Shown here piece by piece: positions 1 to 8,515 of a stretch of DNA of 13,552 nt. The first letter of the stretch is position 1. Each line of letters starts with the position of its first letter. The position numbers were made by a program, and so were the translations under genes. Under the pieces are notes generated by a model. It made no database searches. It worked only from the letters and a program-made list of their open reading frames with translations, and was not told the origin of the DNA. This DNA comes from Gracilaria caudata. Its lineage: Eukaryota > Rhodophyta > Florideophyceae > Gracilariales > Gracilariaceae. The DNA is taken from NCBI GenBank assembly GCA_030374735.1, contig JASCIV010000717.1, forward strand, positions 1-13,552. The letters run 5' to 3'.

Positions 1-4
1 CGCC

Positions 5-74
5 CACGCGCACACGCGCACACGCGCACACGCGCACACGCGCACACGCGCACACGCGCACACGCGCACACGCA
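5..74. repeat. Alternating pyrimidine-purine CGCGCACA tandem repeat
   Basis: An 8-base unit (CGCGCACA in one register) is repeated almost nine times without interruption. Every step from 5 to 74 alternates pyrimidine and purine. Such CG/CA tracts are the classical sequences for left-handed Z-DNA and are unstable in copy number. The tract lies at the window edge, so its full length may be greater if it continues upstream. Confidence 0.9.
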
Positions 75-1207
75 GTGCCCTGGGCGTTGCCGGCAGTCTC
101 GTTTCCGCAAAGAGATGCAGCTGTGTTGCCTTATCCGCTTTGCCCTGCCGGAAACCCACAAGTTGGCACACAGCTGGCAAGTCGGCGACACTTTGTCAGT
201 ATCGAAGGTACCAGATACATCTGACGTTCTCGCGACAAAGTTAACCATGTAACATTGGCACCTCGAGCACACCGACACCGACTGCCGCCGCCTTACCGAT
301 ATCAGTCTCACCGTCATGATACAGACAGCTTTGCCCTGCATTTCAGTCTTCCCCAAGCAATGTTCACATCTGTCCGCCGCTTCTACAGGGCGAGAGCGCA
401 TCTGCCATTAACCGACCGCCCCGCACAAAGGGATCCCTGCACTGCCAAGCCCACTGCACCACCGTTCGGCAAACCGCCCAGCCCGAGGGCACTCATCGGT
501 GCATGCCTCTCCGAGTTGAAGCGCAGCCCGCGACACGAGACGCGTCTGTGCGCGTCCTCGTTGCTCTCGTGTGTCACGAATGATCTTGTACATCTCGCTC
601 ACGCAGCGTGCCCACAAATCTCTGCGCCATTCGTTGGCGACTTGCGCAACCGTTTCTACGCAACATTGCCCGAAACGCCTCACGCTGCACGATCATTAGC
701 ATTTACGAGGGCTACCTGATGCTTCAGTGTGATATGAGCAGTGTCCCCTGCCAACTCTCACGAACCGTAAGGCTGGTATCTTACTCTAGGGTGAGGGAGC
801 ACCCAATCATACTGTGGTACACAGATTGTCCATCCTAGAGAATCTCAGTTTGGATGTGTCTTGGAACGTCCAACGCTTCGTACCTTCATCTGTTGCAGTG
901 CGACAGACAACAAAGCACTCTTGTGTTCGCTACAAACCATCAATGAGAAGCGAATGTTAGCCTCTTCAGTGCTCAATATGGGAGTGTTATACAGAAGCAC
1001 GTCCAACGCTCCATATCTTCGCCGCTGTGGCTGTGGGATAGGCGACAAAGACACTTGCCCCGCGTTTTTGTTCGCTTAGGTGCTACTGCTCTGCTATTCC
1101 GCCCTTCCACCCTCCCCTTCGCGCTAAACATCCATTGCTTGCGTGCTTGCCTGTTGCGATTATTTTCTCCGGATCTGCCAGATCCGAAATTCCTTCTTCT
1201 CCCACTC
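75..1207. other. Gene-poor upstream region of the receptor gene
   Basis: No convincing gene is seen. The longest open frames here (about 255-719 plus, 845-1209 minus, 1055-1207 plus) start at non-ATG codons or give histidine-, arginine- and proline-rich protein with no motif. The last 120 bases before the receptor start are rich in C and T, as in a 5' leader. Its promoter may lie here, but no clear TATA element was found. Confidence 0.5.
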
Positions 1208-3318
1208 ATGCCACCACGTTATCTTTTCGTTGTTCTCTTCTCCGTTACGATTCGTATCGGACTGTGCCACAGCGTGCCCCTTCGAAATGCGTTATCTTCG
1301 AACCCTCCGCTACGCTGCTGTTTCATGGAAGAGCCTCCCATAAGCTTTCAGAACAACCGCAGCAATTGGAATGTATGTTCTCCAACTTCATTTGTTTCCG
1401 TAACTTCTTGATTCTCTTGCTGACTTCATTGTTTGTCTCTTTATCTCATCCGGGAAAAAGAATGGGTTGGACGGTGTGATCAAGGACTATCTGCTTCAAC
1501 ATCAATCCTATCTCAACTGGAGCTGCTCCTCTATGAATCCCTTCCGTCAAACCAACAGCACCGATTTCAATTCTTTCGTGTCTTCTATGGACGAATGTAC
1601 AAACAAATCAACAGGACAGATCATAGATTCTCCAAACTGCCTGTGTGATATTGGCATCGGCGGTTGGTTTCAGAACCCGGCTCGCTTTGGAAGAGTCGCC
1701 TTCTTGCCTCCATTCGGCTATGATCGCTATGTCGTGTTCACACACATCTCTCAGGCCACAGTTTCTGGAAAGGTGTGGTTCTTCCTTCAGACCTTCGACA
1801 CCGGTGCATGGATTTGTATCGTGGGGTTGTTCGCGATGTTCACGTTTCTGAAGATGCTCGACCGTAGATTCGAGCCTGCTCCTCAGTGTCCACCGCTCTC
1901 GCACACCAGCAGAGTCCGACGATATATTTATTATCTCACGAAGAGCCGTCCGCTCTATCGACTACGGAAGGCCACCCAAAGTACATGTAAGCACCCCTAT
2001 CTCCACCTGTTTCTTATGTGCATGTAACATGTGGCACTGATCTTCTTCATATACGTACGTATGTTACATTATGCGAGTTTAGTGATGAGGATGTTCATGC
2101 TCTCTGATGAGCCTGTTGTTTCAAGTGGCACAACCACGCGTCAATGGGTTCTCAACATGATTCTTGCCGTAGCTTCGCTTTTCCTCATCTTATCTTACGA
2201 GGCAAGTATGACGTACGTGCCCACCCGAACGCTTTTTTGTTTTCCTGCAATTGGGGATAGACATCCCGCTAACGTTCACTACCTTCTCTGGTGTTCACTC
2301 TGTCAGGGCATCGCTGGTACAGGAGTCAATCCAAACCGGGTTTAAATCAGCTGCAGATCTTCAGAATTGCCGAATCGACCCTTCCGAAACGTGCATCCTT
2401 CGAGGAGGGGCATTCGAAACTTATTGGAACAACTCAATTGCGATGGGGTAAGTTCGGTTGTCTTCGCTCCCATGCAAAACGATTTGGATGCCATGCAAAG
2501 AAGTCTGACGGATGTATGTCGCTGAAAATAGCAAGTGTCACGAGGGGAATCCACCTCTTTACTTCAGTTCATACGATACTCTATACGACGCTGTTGAGAA
2601 TGGGAGATGCAAGTATGCGATCGTCATCGAGTCTGCCATCACGACGGCGATTCGAGAAAGGTACTGCGGTGATTTCGTGATCGTGGGCGAGCCAATCTTC
2701 AACGGCGGCCTTTCCATGCTCCTTCCCGTGGGAAGCAATCTGACAGAACCCATGAGTCTGGCTACGCTTGAACTGCAGGGAAATCAGACAGAACCGTCTC
2801 TCAGGAAGTATTTCAACACCCTGCCGCAATGCGAGGTGGAAATGGACAGCACGCTGAGCATTGACAAGCTTCGTTATTTCTTCTTCATCTTGTTCTCCTT
2901 CGGAGGACTTATACTGCTGGCGATGGTGCTCATTCCGCAGTATGCTCTGAGAGAACGCGGAAGCACACAAACTCGAGCTGCGCGAGAAGAGCAATGCCTG
3001 GAACGCACGATGACGCGAGCATGGGACAAATGGAGAGGTGAAGCACGTGCAGCAGCGCTTCGGCACGGCCTCACACACAGCTCTGTGATGCATGGGGTGC
3101 ACGTAGGCGCGCAGTGCTCACGAACTGTGCCGGGGAGCTGTGATTCGGGAAGACTGTGGGACACGCGAAGCCGACCAAGGGTGCTGGAGTGTGCTACTTG
3201 CTGTTGGCATTGCGCTGCGAATCCTGTCGCTCTGCCATGCTCAGCGCAGTGGTTAGCGTTTGCACCGGACTCAGAAGGTGACTATGGCGAGGTGGATTCG
3301 GGCGACGAAAGTGTGTGA
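1208..3318 (+). CDS. Ionotropic glutamate receptor-like channel, five exons
   Basis: Proposed join: 1208-1372, 1461-1986, 2083-2205, 2261-2447, 2532-3318, giving 595 residues. Phases agree at every junction. Residues 1-20 look like a signal peptide, so the 1208 ATG is chosen. Ligand-binding lobe S1 spans about 35-160. Arg130 has the family spacing R-x5-F-x2-P-F (Phe136, Pro139, Phe140) and so sits where the arginine that holds the ligand carboxylate lies. M1 is about 169-186 and M3 about 253-275, ending SYEANIPL, a counterpart of the SYTANLAAF gate motif. S2 follows; Glu367 in YAIVIES matches the ligand amine-binding acid. M4 is about 449-468, then a 125-residue cytosolic tail. The amino-terminal domain of animal receptors is absent. 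Family membership is inferred from this domain order. The pore loop is hard to see, so conduction is unproven. The tail after about residue 505 is the least certain part. Confidence 0.8.
1373..1460 (+). other. Intron 1 of the receptor gene
   Basis: The intron is 88 bases. Its donor is GTATGT and its acceptor AAAAG, with a CTGAC candidate branch site near 1421 and a T-rich tract after it. Removing it joins exon 1 to exon 2 in phase 0 and reads RSNWN then NGLDG, within the S1 lobe. Confidence 0.8.
1987..2082 (+). other. Intron 2 of the receptor gene
   Basis: The intron is 96 bases. Its donor is GTAAGC and its acceptor TTTAG, with a CTGAT candidate branch site near 2037. It is a phase 1 intron. 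Splicing avoids the in-frame stop ending at 2027 and links the segment after M1 to the segment before M3. Confidence 0.75.
2206..2260 (+). other. Intron 3 of the receptor gene
   Basis: The intron is 55 bases, with donor GTATGA and acceptor GATAG after a T-rich tract. It is a phase 1 intron. Splicing turns SYEAS followed by a diverging frame into SYEANIPLTFTTF, which matches the conserved end of M3 in glutamate receptors. That match is strong support. No clear branch site is seen. Confidence 0.75.
2448..2531 (+). other. Intron 4 of the receptor gene
   Basis: The intron is 84 bases. Its donor is GTAAGT and its acceptor AATAG, with a CTGAC branch candidate near 2505. It is a phase 2 intron. The closer AG at 2499-2500 is in the wrong phase and is followed by an in-frame stop, so 2531 is preferred. 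The joined protein reads NNSIAM then GKCHEGN inside lobe S2. Confidence 0.72.
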
Positions 3319-4150
3319 ACACAGCAGCCGACGATCATGCGAGTGTCATGGAAGGTTTTGGCATGCAACTGGTGCTCGCTGCGCCTCGTATCGTGTGTGC
3401 ATTGTGCACCCCCCCGAACCGCTCCGCCGCGTCCTTCATCCACGCGTTGCGCACAGTGAGCGCGAGCGCGCGCAACGCGCGCAGCGCCGCGCGCGAAGAC
3501 AGTCACAGCGGAGTGGCGGTCGGATCATCACGCCTGTGCCCCACGTCGTGCGTGTCGTCGAGCGCTAGCGTGGCTCGCAGATGTGTCGAGAGCTGTCGAA
3601 AGCGGCGGCAGTCAAGCGTGTGCAGATCGTGCGGCGTTCCCGACACTCACGCGTCGTGCGCGTCGTGCCCGTCGTGCCCGTCGTGCCCGTCGTGCGCCCG
3701 CTCGTGTGGCAAGCGTTCGAAACAGCCGCGAGTGCAAGTGCCACCAAACAACGGTGCCACAGCACCAAACTCGGCACACCCGCCGGTGAGCAGCGCGCCG
3801 GCTGTCACGACGCGAGTATCGAGCGCGCGGCCAAGAACGGCGCGCAGAGAGAGTAAGGAGGACGCGGAAGACAATTAGATGAACAGGCGCCGAGCGGCTT
3901 GCAGCGCCGGTGGCGCTGTCGAAGTGCGCTTCTGAGCGCAGGTCGTTGCGGCGTGATGGGGGAGGGCGCGCGACGCTCGCATCGTGACGGCGAGGCGTGC
4001 GCGCGGGATCCGCCTGGGATCACTGTGCTTCGTCCCCGTCCCTCTGCTCCGTGTGACGGGCGCACTCGCAAGCGCTGTCATGCGTGTCCAGTCGGATACG
4101 CTGTACCAAATTGGCAGTCGTGTGCCCACGTTGACACGCTGTGAGACGTG
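3319..4150. other. GC-rich low-complexity region downstream of the receptor gene
   Basis: This stretch is markedly richer in GC and in CGCG and GTCG words than its neighbours, and several frames are open on both strands. The longest is a plus-strand frame with an ATG at 3348 that ends at 3878. It gives 176 residues rich in Ser, Arg, Cys and Ala without a recognised domain. Openness in several frames at once points to composition rather than coding. It could instead hold the 3' untranslated region or extra 3' exons of the receptor gene. Confidence 0.45.
3652..3696. repeat. Five tandem copies of a CGTCGTGCS 9-mer
   Basis: Three exact CGTCGTGCC units (3661-3687) are flanked on each side by a CGTCGTGCG unit. 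The period of nine keeps all frames open. The plus frame beginning at 3348 reads Ser-Cys-Pro repeats; another frame reads Arg-Arg-Ala repeats. Confidence 0.9.
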
Positions 4151-4753
4151 CGTTAGGCGTCCTCCTTTTTGAGCACAATTTTCGCTGATGGGAAGAATGG
4201 ATCAACTATTTGGCTGCCATTCAAAGAAAAAAGGCATTCAACGAGGGCTGACAGCACCTTTCACGAGCTCTCCTAACAAATTCTGACAAGAAAAACGGGT
4301 AGCGTTCTACCCTTGTATCCTTGTACAGTATTCTGCGAGAGGACATCACCTTTCCTTAAATGTATAGAATTCTGGTCCGAGCTTTTCCTAAAATGAAAAC
4401 TGCTGTCTTTCTCGCATTCCCCGCGCTTCGCAGCCAGTGAGTTGTGGCGACTGAGTCCTGTCACAGGCTCTGCCGGTGGACAGTCGCAGAATCGTCGCAA
4501 AAGGCTCCGATTGGTCACCCACTGCGTGCTACAGGCGATGAAGGTGATAAGGTGCATGATCTGGCTTTGCATTGTTGCTATCTGGTAATTGGCGTCGTTA
4601 CTGGTGGTCGCAGATGGCCGTGAGGCCAGGCAAAACACCGCACGGCGCCGCATCTTCAGGCACAAGGCAACTGTCCCGTGCTCGGAGAAACACTTTCCCC
4701 GAAACTGCATCCTGCTCCCTCTTCTTCTCCAACAGCGGGTGCCTTCTTTCGCC
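4151..4753. other. Upstream region of the polytopic membrane protein gene
   Basis: No gene is supported. A 16-codon ATG frame (4538-4588, plus) encodes a short hydrophobic peptide ending in TAA. It could be an upstream open reading frame or part of a first exon. A pyrimidine-rich stretch ending CAACAG at 4735 resembles a splice acceptor just before the downstream start, so a leader intron is possible, but no donor could be paired with confidence. Confidence 0.4.
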
Positions 4754-5857
4754 ATGAACTTCACCCTCATTTCCTTCGCGCTCTTCACCGCCTTCTCGCT
4801 CGTTGTGCTTCCGTTTCCATCGGCTCTCACCTCCGTATTGGCGCTTGTCATCTTCGCCTCTATCGAGCGCGCCGCGAATCGCCCTGTTTCTCAGAAAACG
4901 GATGTGTTGCAACGCCTTCGAAAACGAAAGTATGTCTGCATGAGCCTCGGCGTCTTCCTGCAGTATCTTTCCGTCATACTGGTATTATTCATTCTGATGA
5001 TACCGTTCTACACTTTCCTGTTTGGAGGCATGAACCAAATTCCTGACGTTAGTGAAAACCCACAAGCGTATGCAGACTACCTCCAGTTTCAGCAAGCTAG
5101 GTTGAAAGAATTTTTCCAAAGTCATCCTGGATGGGGCTGGGACACTTTCTTTTCTTCTCTTACCTTTCTACCAGTATTTCTTGTGGGTTTGATCACGCCT
5201 TGGATATTGTCATTCGATTACTCCCAAGTCACATTGATTCACAGCCACCTGGAAGAACTCACTCACGAGATGATTGCCAAGGATATTGTCGCCTTCGGTA
5301 TGGCTCGAACAGTGGGAATTGCACTAGGCCACCTCTTTCTCTCTTGGATCTTTCAGGTGATTAAAGTTTTCATTACAGACTCCACTGAACAAAACCCTCT
5401 ACGTTCCACTCTGGGCCAAACTGTTTTGGACGTGGTGTTCCTGCTGAGAGTCTCTGTTACGGTTATCGTGTGTCAAATGGCGTTCTGCATAGCCGCGGTG
5501 GAACGGGACGTGCTCGAGGGCAAGAGGAGAGGATGGTTCGCCCTTGCATACTGCACCGCAGTATTCATGCCCTTCTATCTCGAATTTGCAATCGCTTCCA
5601 GTGTCCCAGGTCTCATACGCCTTCCAAAGTGGCTTTGGAAACTCGTGGCAACCATCGTCTCATTGGGTTTCCTCGAGCATTGTAGGCGTAGTTATATGCA
5701 CTTGCTTGCGGCAGTTCGGCAAAAGGATGCGGCAAACATGCTGACACCTGTTGCAGCGGTTCAATCATTCGAATGTTCGCACGAGGGGATGGAAGAGGAG
5801 GAGCTACCTTTGCAGGCTGCTGAGCGAATGGAAAATGTAGAGGTTTATGTCCGTTGA
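4754..5857 (+). CDS. Orphan polytopic membrane protein, about seven membrane segments
   Basis: The protein is 367 residues from the first ATG in the frame; the frame stays open upstream but without another ATG. Hydrophobic segments lie at about 5-37 (possibly two helices or a signal anchor), 62-91, 131-154, 178-208, 222-248, 259-283 and 295-309. A basic stretch (RLRKRKY, 54-60) separates the first two. A hydrophilic loop, about 92-128, contains an aromatic PGWGWD motif. The tail is acidic (EEEE at 347-350). I recognise no family: there is no G-protein-coupled receptor signature, transporter motif or catalytic residue pattern. It is intronless within the coding part. A possible splice acceptor at 4735 means that a 5' leader intron or a further N-terminal exon cannot be excluded. 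That it is a gene is fairly sure, since the long frame has consistent membrane-protein character; its function is unknown. Confidence 0.72.
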   Translation: MNFTLISFALFTAFSLVVLPFPSALTSVLALVIFASIERAANRPVSQKTDVLQRLRKRKYVCMSLGVFLQYLSVILVLFILMIPFYTFLFGGMNQIPDVSENPQAYADYLQFQQARLKEFFQSHPGWGWDTFFSSLTFLPVFLVGLITPWILSFDYSQVTLIHSHLEELTHEMIAKDIVAFGMARTVGIALGHLFLSWIFQVIKVFITDSTEQNPLRSTLGQTVLDVVFLLRVSVTVIVCQMAFCIAAVERDVLEGKRRGWFALAYCTAVFMPFYLEFAIASSVPGLIRLPKWLWKLVATIVSLGFLEHCRRSYMHLLAAVRQKDAANMLTPVAAVQSFECSHEGMEEEELPLQAAERMENVEVYVR

Positions 5858-6344
5858 AGACAAGGTAGTACTGTTAGACGTGAAGGGCAGAAGTAATCCA
5901 CGAGCCTGTTATCGCCCCTTGTAGTGATGTGACATTGTGACATCCAAAAAATAGACGTGATTCAAACCTCTTGTACCGTCGTACTTCTCTCTCACGTAAA
6001 GCTCTGAGAGCGATCTTTATTGTCCGGGAAAAGTGGGAGACACGGGCTTCACGCCAAAGCAGAACTTTGCGTGTTCAATGTGTCCCAGTGTAGTGTCAGC
6101 GATCTGCAGCTTGCTGACACTACGTATACTTTAGTGTAAGCGAAGCAAATCGCTGACATTACACCCAGACATCCAAAGCGATGCTACTCCATAGATCATC
6201 GAGATTTTGCGTTAGCGAAGTTTCATGTCCCAGCTACCACCAAAGAGCATGCGGTTATCCTTGACGCGACGGATAACTTCAGGCCAATCGGCATTGCTCC
6301 TGTGGACTGAGATGTTCTGTACTACATAGGGAAGTCAGCGCATT
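5858..6344. other. Convergent spacer between a plus and a minus gene
   Basis: This is the shared 3' side of the polytopic membrane gene and the first paralogue gene, which converge here. No open frame of note is present. It contains the nested inverted repeat listed separately. A TTTATT at about 6015 (AATAAA on the minus strand) could be a polyadenylation signal for the minus-strand gene, but it lies about 330 bases past that stop. Confidence 0.5.
6088..6164. repeat. Nested inverted repeat, cruciform-like
   Basis: The outer arms 6088-6107 and 6145-6164 are 20-base inverted copies matching at 18 of 20 positions. Inside the left half, 6090-6100 and 6113-6123 form a perfect 11-base inverted pair around a 12-base loop. 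In the right half, 6139-6143 and 6150-6154 pair (AGCGA/TCGCT). The element thus reads as four alternating copies of a unit like GTGTAGTGTCAGCGATCTGC. It could be the remnant of a small foldback or miniature transposable element, or a transcript-end structure. Confidence 0.75.
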
Positions 6345-7763
6345 CTACGCTTCATCTCTTCGTTTCGTTCCTGATGGCAAGAAAAGGAGCGCGGCATCTT
6401 CTGTCCCAAATCGGTGCAGAGTCAAATCGATCCATTGTAAATCACTTGCCTCTGCGTCAGAAGATTCTATACACTCTGCCCAGATCCTAGAAAGCCCATT
6501 CACAGTATTTGGTTCTTGAAGGTATGTCCATTTCCATCTCAAACCAATACTTATCACCACAGCGAGCCCCACGACAACCACTACTTCACTCAATGCAATG
6601 ATGATTACTATCGCCTCCACTTCTGTTTGTTGCAGTTCCCTCCCCGATGGTATCTCAAGCTTCACATTGTTTCTCTGAGTGTACAAAACCATCCTACTGA
6701 TATCGGAAGGGCGCATTGGTTCTGGGTGTACGCCGAAGAAGGGGATACAGTACGTCAAATGTTTCGCACTTAGCGTAACAGTATCTTCGAATTCCAAGCT
6801 CTCGCGATGCCACATGTCAAGCACCATCGTTACATTACGTTTAAGAAAACGCTGTTGCTCGCTTGCAGTAGTTCTGTTCATGGCACTAGAAGCACAACGT
6901 TCTCCTGAAGTCGGTCTCAAATACAAGTAGAGAAAGTAATAATGAACCCATTTCTCTTCCTGCAATTGACACCATATGTACCAATCTGAGTTCACAGAAA
7001 TCTTGATGTCATCGGCGAAGGAGCATTGCAAATTTGTGAAATTCAAAGGTGATAGGCCCACCAATCGAACACCAGTATCATTTGGGTCAGGGTCTGTTTC
7101 GGAGTCACTATTTTTGAACCATCGATCGTTTGGAAACAGTTTGAAACAACCTTCAACCCAAGAAACTCTCACAGACAAGCTTTCACGCAGGCTTTCGGAT
7201 GTTTCGTCAAATATCTCTTCATTGGTTCGGTATATACGTTTTGACGTTCCTCTCAGGCATGTAATCTTTTGTTCCAAATCGCTCACGTACGAGACATTTG
7301 CCGCTCTAGCCCAAACCCATCCATCATCGTCCGTATAAGTGCATAATGAGTAGGCCCTTTGACTGAGCTTGTGAAGAAAGCTGAGTGGTTGGCCAGTCTG
7401 TTTTAGGTATTTGTGCCAGTCCGTCAACGGTTCGGGAACAAGCGTGTGCTCTAACCTTCTCACAACCATCTCAGGGACACTTCTGGCATTCAGTCGTGTC
7501 TCAAGATAGACAGGAAGCACAATTAGAATGACACGAACCAGAAGGAGAAGCACATGCGAACGTTGGTTGCCAAAAAGACTCTCGCTCCAGAACGGAAACT
7601 TCATGTTGTCAACTCTCACATGCTTCCCAAGTCTTGCGTTGCGGTAGAGAGAAATCGAGCCAAGCTTCGAAGTGCAATAGATCATAAGCGGAAAGACGAT
7701 GATTTCGAAGACAAGAAAGATGAGAGCGGCTACCACTCCGCTTCCAAATGGCATCACTATCAT
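6345..7763 (-). CDS. Ectodomain membrane protein, paralogue 1
   Basis: The protein is 472 residues. The ATG at 7763 is preceded in frame by TGA seven codons upstream and aligns with the first ATG of the paralogue at 9952. Membrane segments lie at about 5-30, 71-88 and 383-408. An ectodomain of about 290 residues (92-382) carries sequons at Asn156, 228, 241, 296 and 310. Cys141, Cys169, Cys247 and Cys265 match cysteines of the paralogue and may form two disulfides. The cytosolic tail opens with a basic-aromatic stretch (RWKW) and then an NTVNGLSRIW motif (419-428). Residues 1-92 align without gaps except one compensated base of length near residue 65. No known family is recognised. A receptor-like or adhesion role is plausible from topology only. 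The long first loop with basic residues suggests it is cytosolic, which would put the N-terminus outside. Confidence 0.75.
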   Translation of the reverse strand: MIVMPFGSGVVAALIFLVFEIIVFPLMIYCTSKLGSISLYRNARLGKHVRVDNMKFPFWSESLFGNQRSHVLLLLVRVILIVLPVYLETRLNARSVPEMVVRRLEHTLVPEPLTDWHKYLKQTGQPLSFLHKLSQRAYSLCTYTDDDGWVWARAANVSYVSDLEQKITCLRGTSKRIYRTNEEIFDETSESLRESLSVRVSWVEGCFKLFPNDRWFKNSDSETDPDPNDTGVRLVGLSPLNFTNLQCSFADDIKISVNSDWYIWCQLQEEKWVHYYFLYLYLRPTSGERCASSAMNRTTASEQQRFLKRNVTMVLDMWHRESLEFEDTVTLSAKHLTYCIPFFGVHPEPMRPSDISRMVLYTQRNNVKLEIPSGRELQQTEVEAIVIIIALSEVVVVVGLAVVISIGLRWKWTYLQEPNTVNGLSRIWAECIESSDAEASDLQWIDLTLHRFGTEDAALLFLPSGTKRRDEA

Positions 7764-8193
7764 CGCAGTTGCTTCAAGAGATCAACACCATTAAGGCGAT
7801 TGGAGTTTCCTTCTCTTCACGATTTACAAGAACTGAATTGAAATAGAGTTTCTTTGATTCGCAATGTTCCAGAATATATTCTGCGCGGCGTGAACATAGG
7901 ATGTACCATACTCGAAAAAGAAGATATAGAACACCAGCCGTGTTCGAGGTCAATATGTGAATCATATCCGAACAAAGGATTACCGTTTGTCCAAAAATGT
8001 TGTCGAGCAGACACCGCCGACAGCAGGGCATACGACATGCAAAGCCAATCAGCATTTACAAAACAATATCGGCTTATTACGCAATAAAGTATACGTATCG
8101 TACAGCAAAGCTCTGGTTACTCGGAAAAGGTATTGTTCCCATGCCACATGTGACTGAATGCCTTCAAAAAGGAGGGTGTTTTTTTTTTTAGAG

Positions 8194-8231
8194 CTACAAG
8201 CCGATCACCGAAGGGGTGACGTGGCTTGTAG
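8194..8231. repeat. Stem-loop with 9-base and 5-base paired arms
   Basis: CTACAAGCC (8194-8202) pairs with GGCTTGTAG (8223-8231). Inside, TCACC (8205-8209) pairs with GGTGA (8215-8219) around a 5-base loop. It lies about 285 bases past the stop of the minus-strand gene ending at 8516 and next to a T run. It may form in RNA or mark a small mobile element. Confidence 0.7.
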
Positions 8232-8244
8232 TGCTACATTAGTA

Positions 8245-8259
8245 TACCGCAGTGCGGTA
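8245..8259. repeat. 15-base odd palindrome TACCGCA-G-TGCGGTA
   Basis: This is a perfect 7-base inverted repeat about a single central base, 13 bases after the preceding stem-loop. The near-complete symmetry suggests a protein-binding site for a dimer or the end of a small palindromic element. Confidence 0.7.
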
Positions 8260-8515
8260 ATAATGCCGTCAATTCTAAGGTGTGTCCCCTGATCCATCTT
8301 GTCGTGAGATGTTGAAAAGCAATTTGCTGGAGTACGAGTTGCATCTGCCAAAACAATTAGCTTTGGCCAGAAGCCATTGCCGAGGGTTAAGACTTAATAC
8401 GTGTAGACACAGGTGGACGCAAATTCAGAGATTACGAAGGTGTAACTGCAGACATCTTGGAGGACAACAAATCAGCTGTGTTTTAGGACACGTCTATCTT
8501 GGTTACTCGGAGGAG

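Larger units (their letters stand above)
7764..8515. other. Spacer between the two paralogue genes
   Basis: It holds the promoter of the left paralogue and the 3' end of the right one. Minus-strand open frames upstream of 7763 do not resemble the paralogue and are not supported as exons. A run of ten T residues lies near 8180-8189, beside the two hairpins listed separately. Confidence 0.45.

Noticed and set aside
1..74. Left-edge tandem repeat as a telomere or CRISPR array
   Set aside because: The 8-base CGCGCACA unit is not a known telomere type, and there are no spacers between units.
255..719. 154-codon plus-strand open frame
   Set aside because: It starts at TTG, and the product is rich in His, Arg, Pro and Ser without any motif; other frames are open over the same bases.
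3260..3878. Overlapping plus-strand frames in the GC-rich block as separate genes
   Set aside because: Several frames are open together because of composition and the 9-base repeat, so openness carries little information.
4273..4851. 192-codon minus-strand open frame overlapping the start of the polytopic membrane gene
   Set aside because: It is antisense to the better supported coding region and its product shows no domain or membrane character.
7774..8055. Minus-strand frames upstream of paralogue 1 as a first exon
   Set aside because: They do not resemble the region upstream of paralogue 2, and no donor and acceptor pair could be made with confidence.
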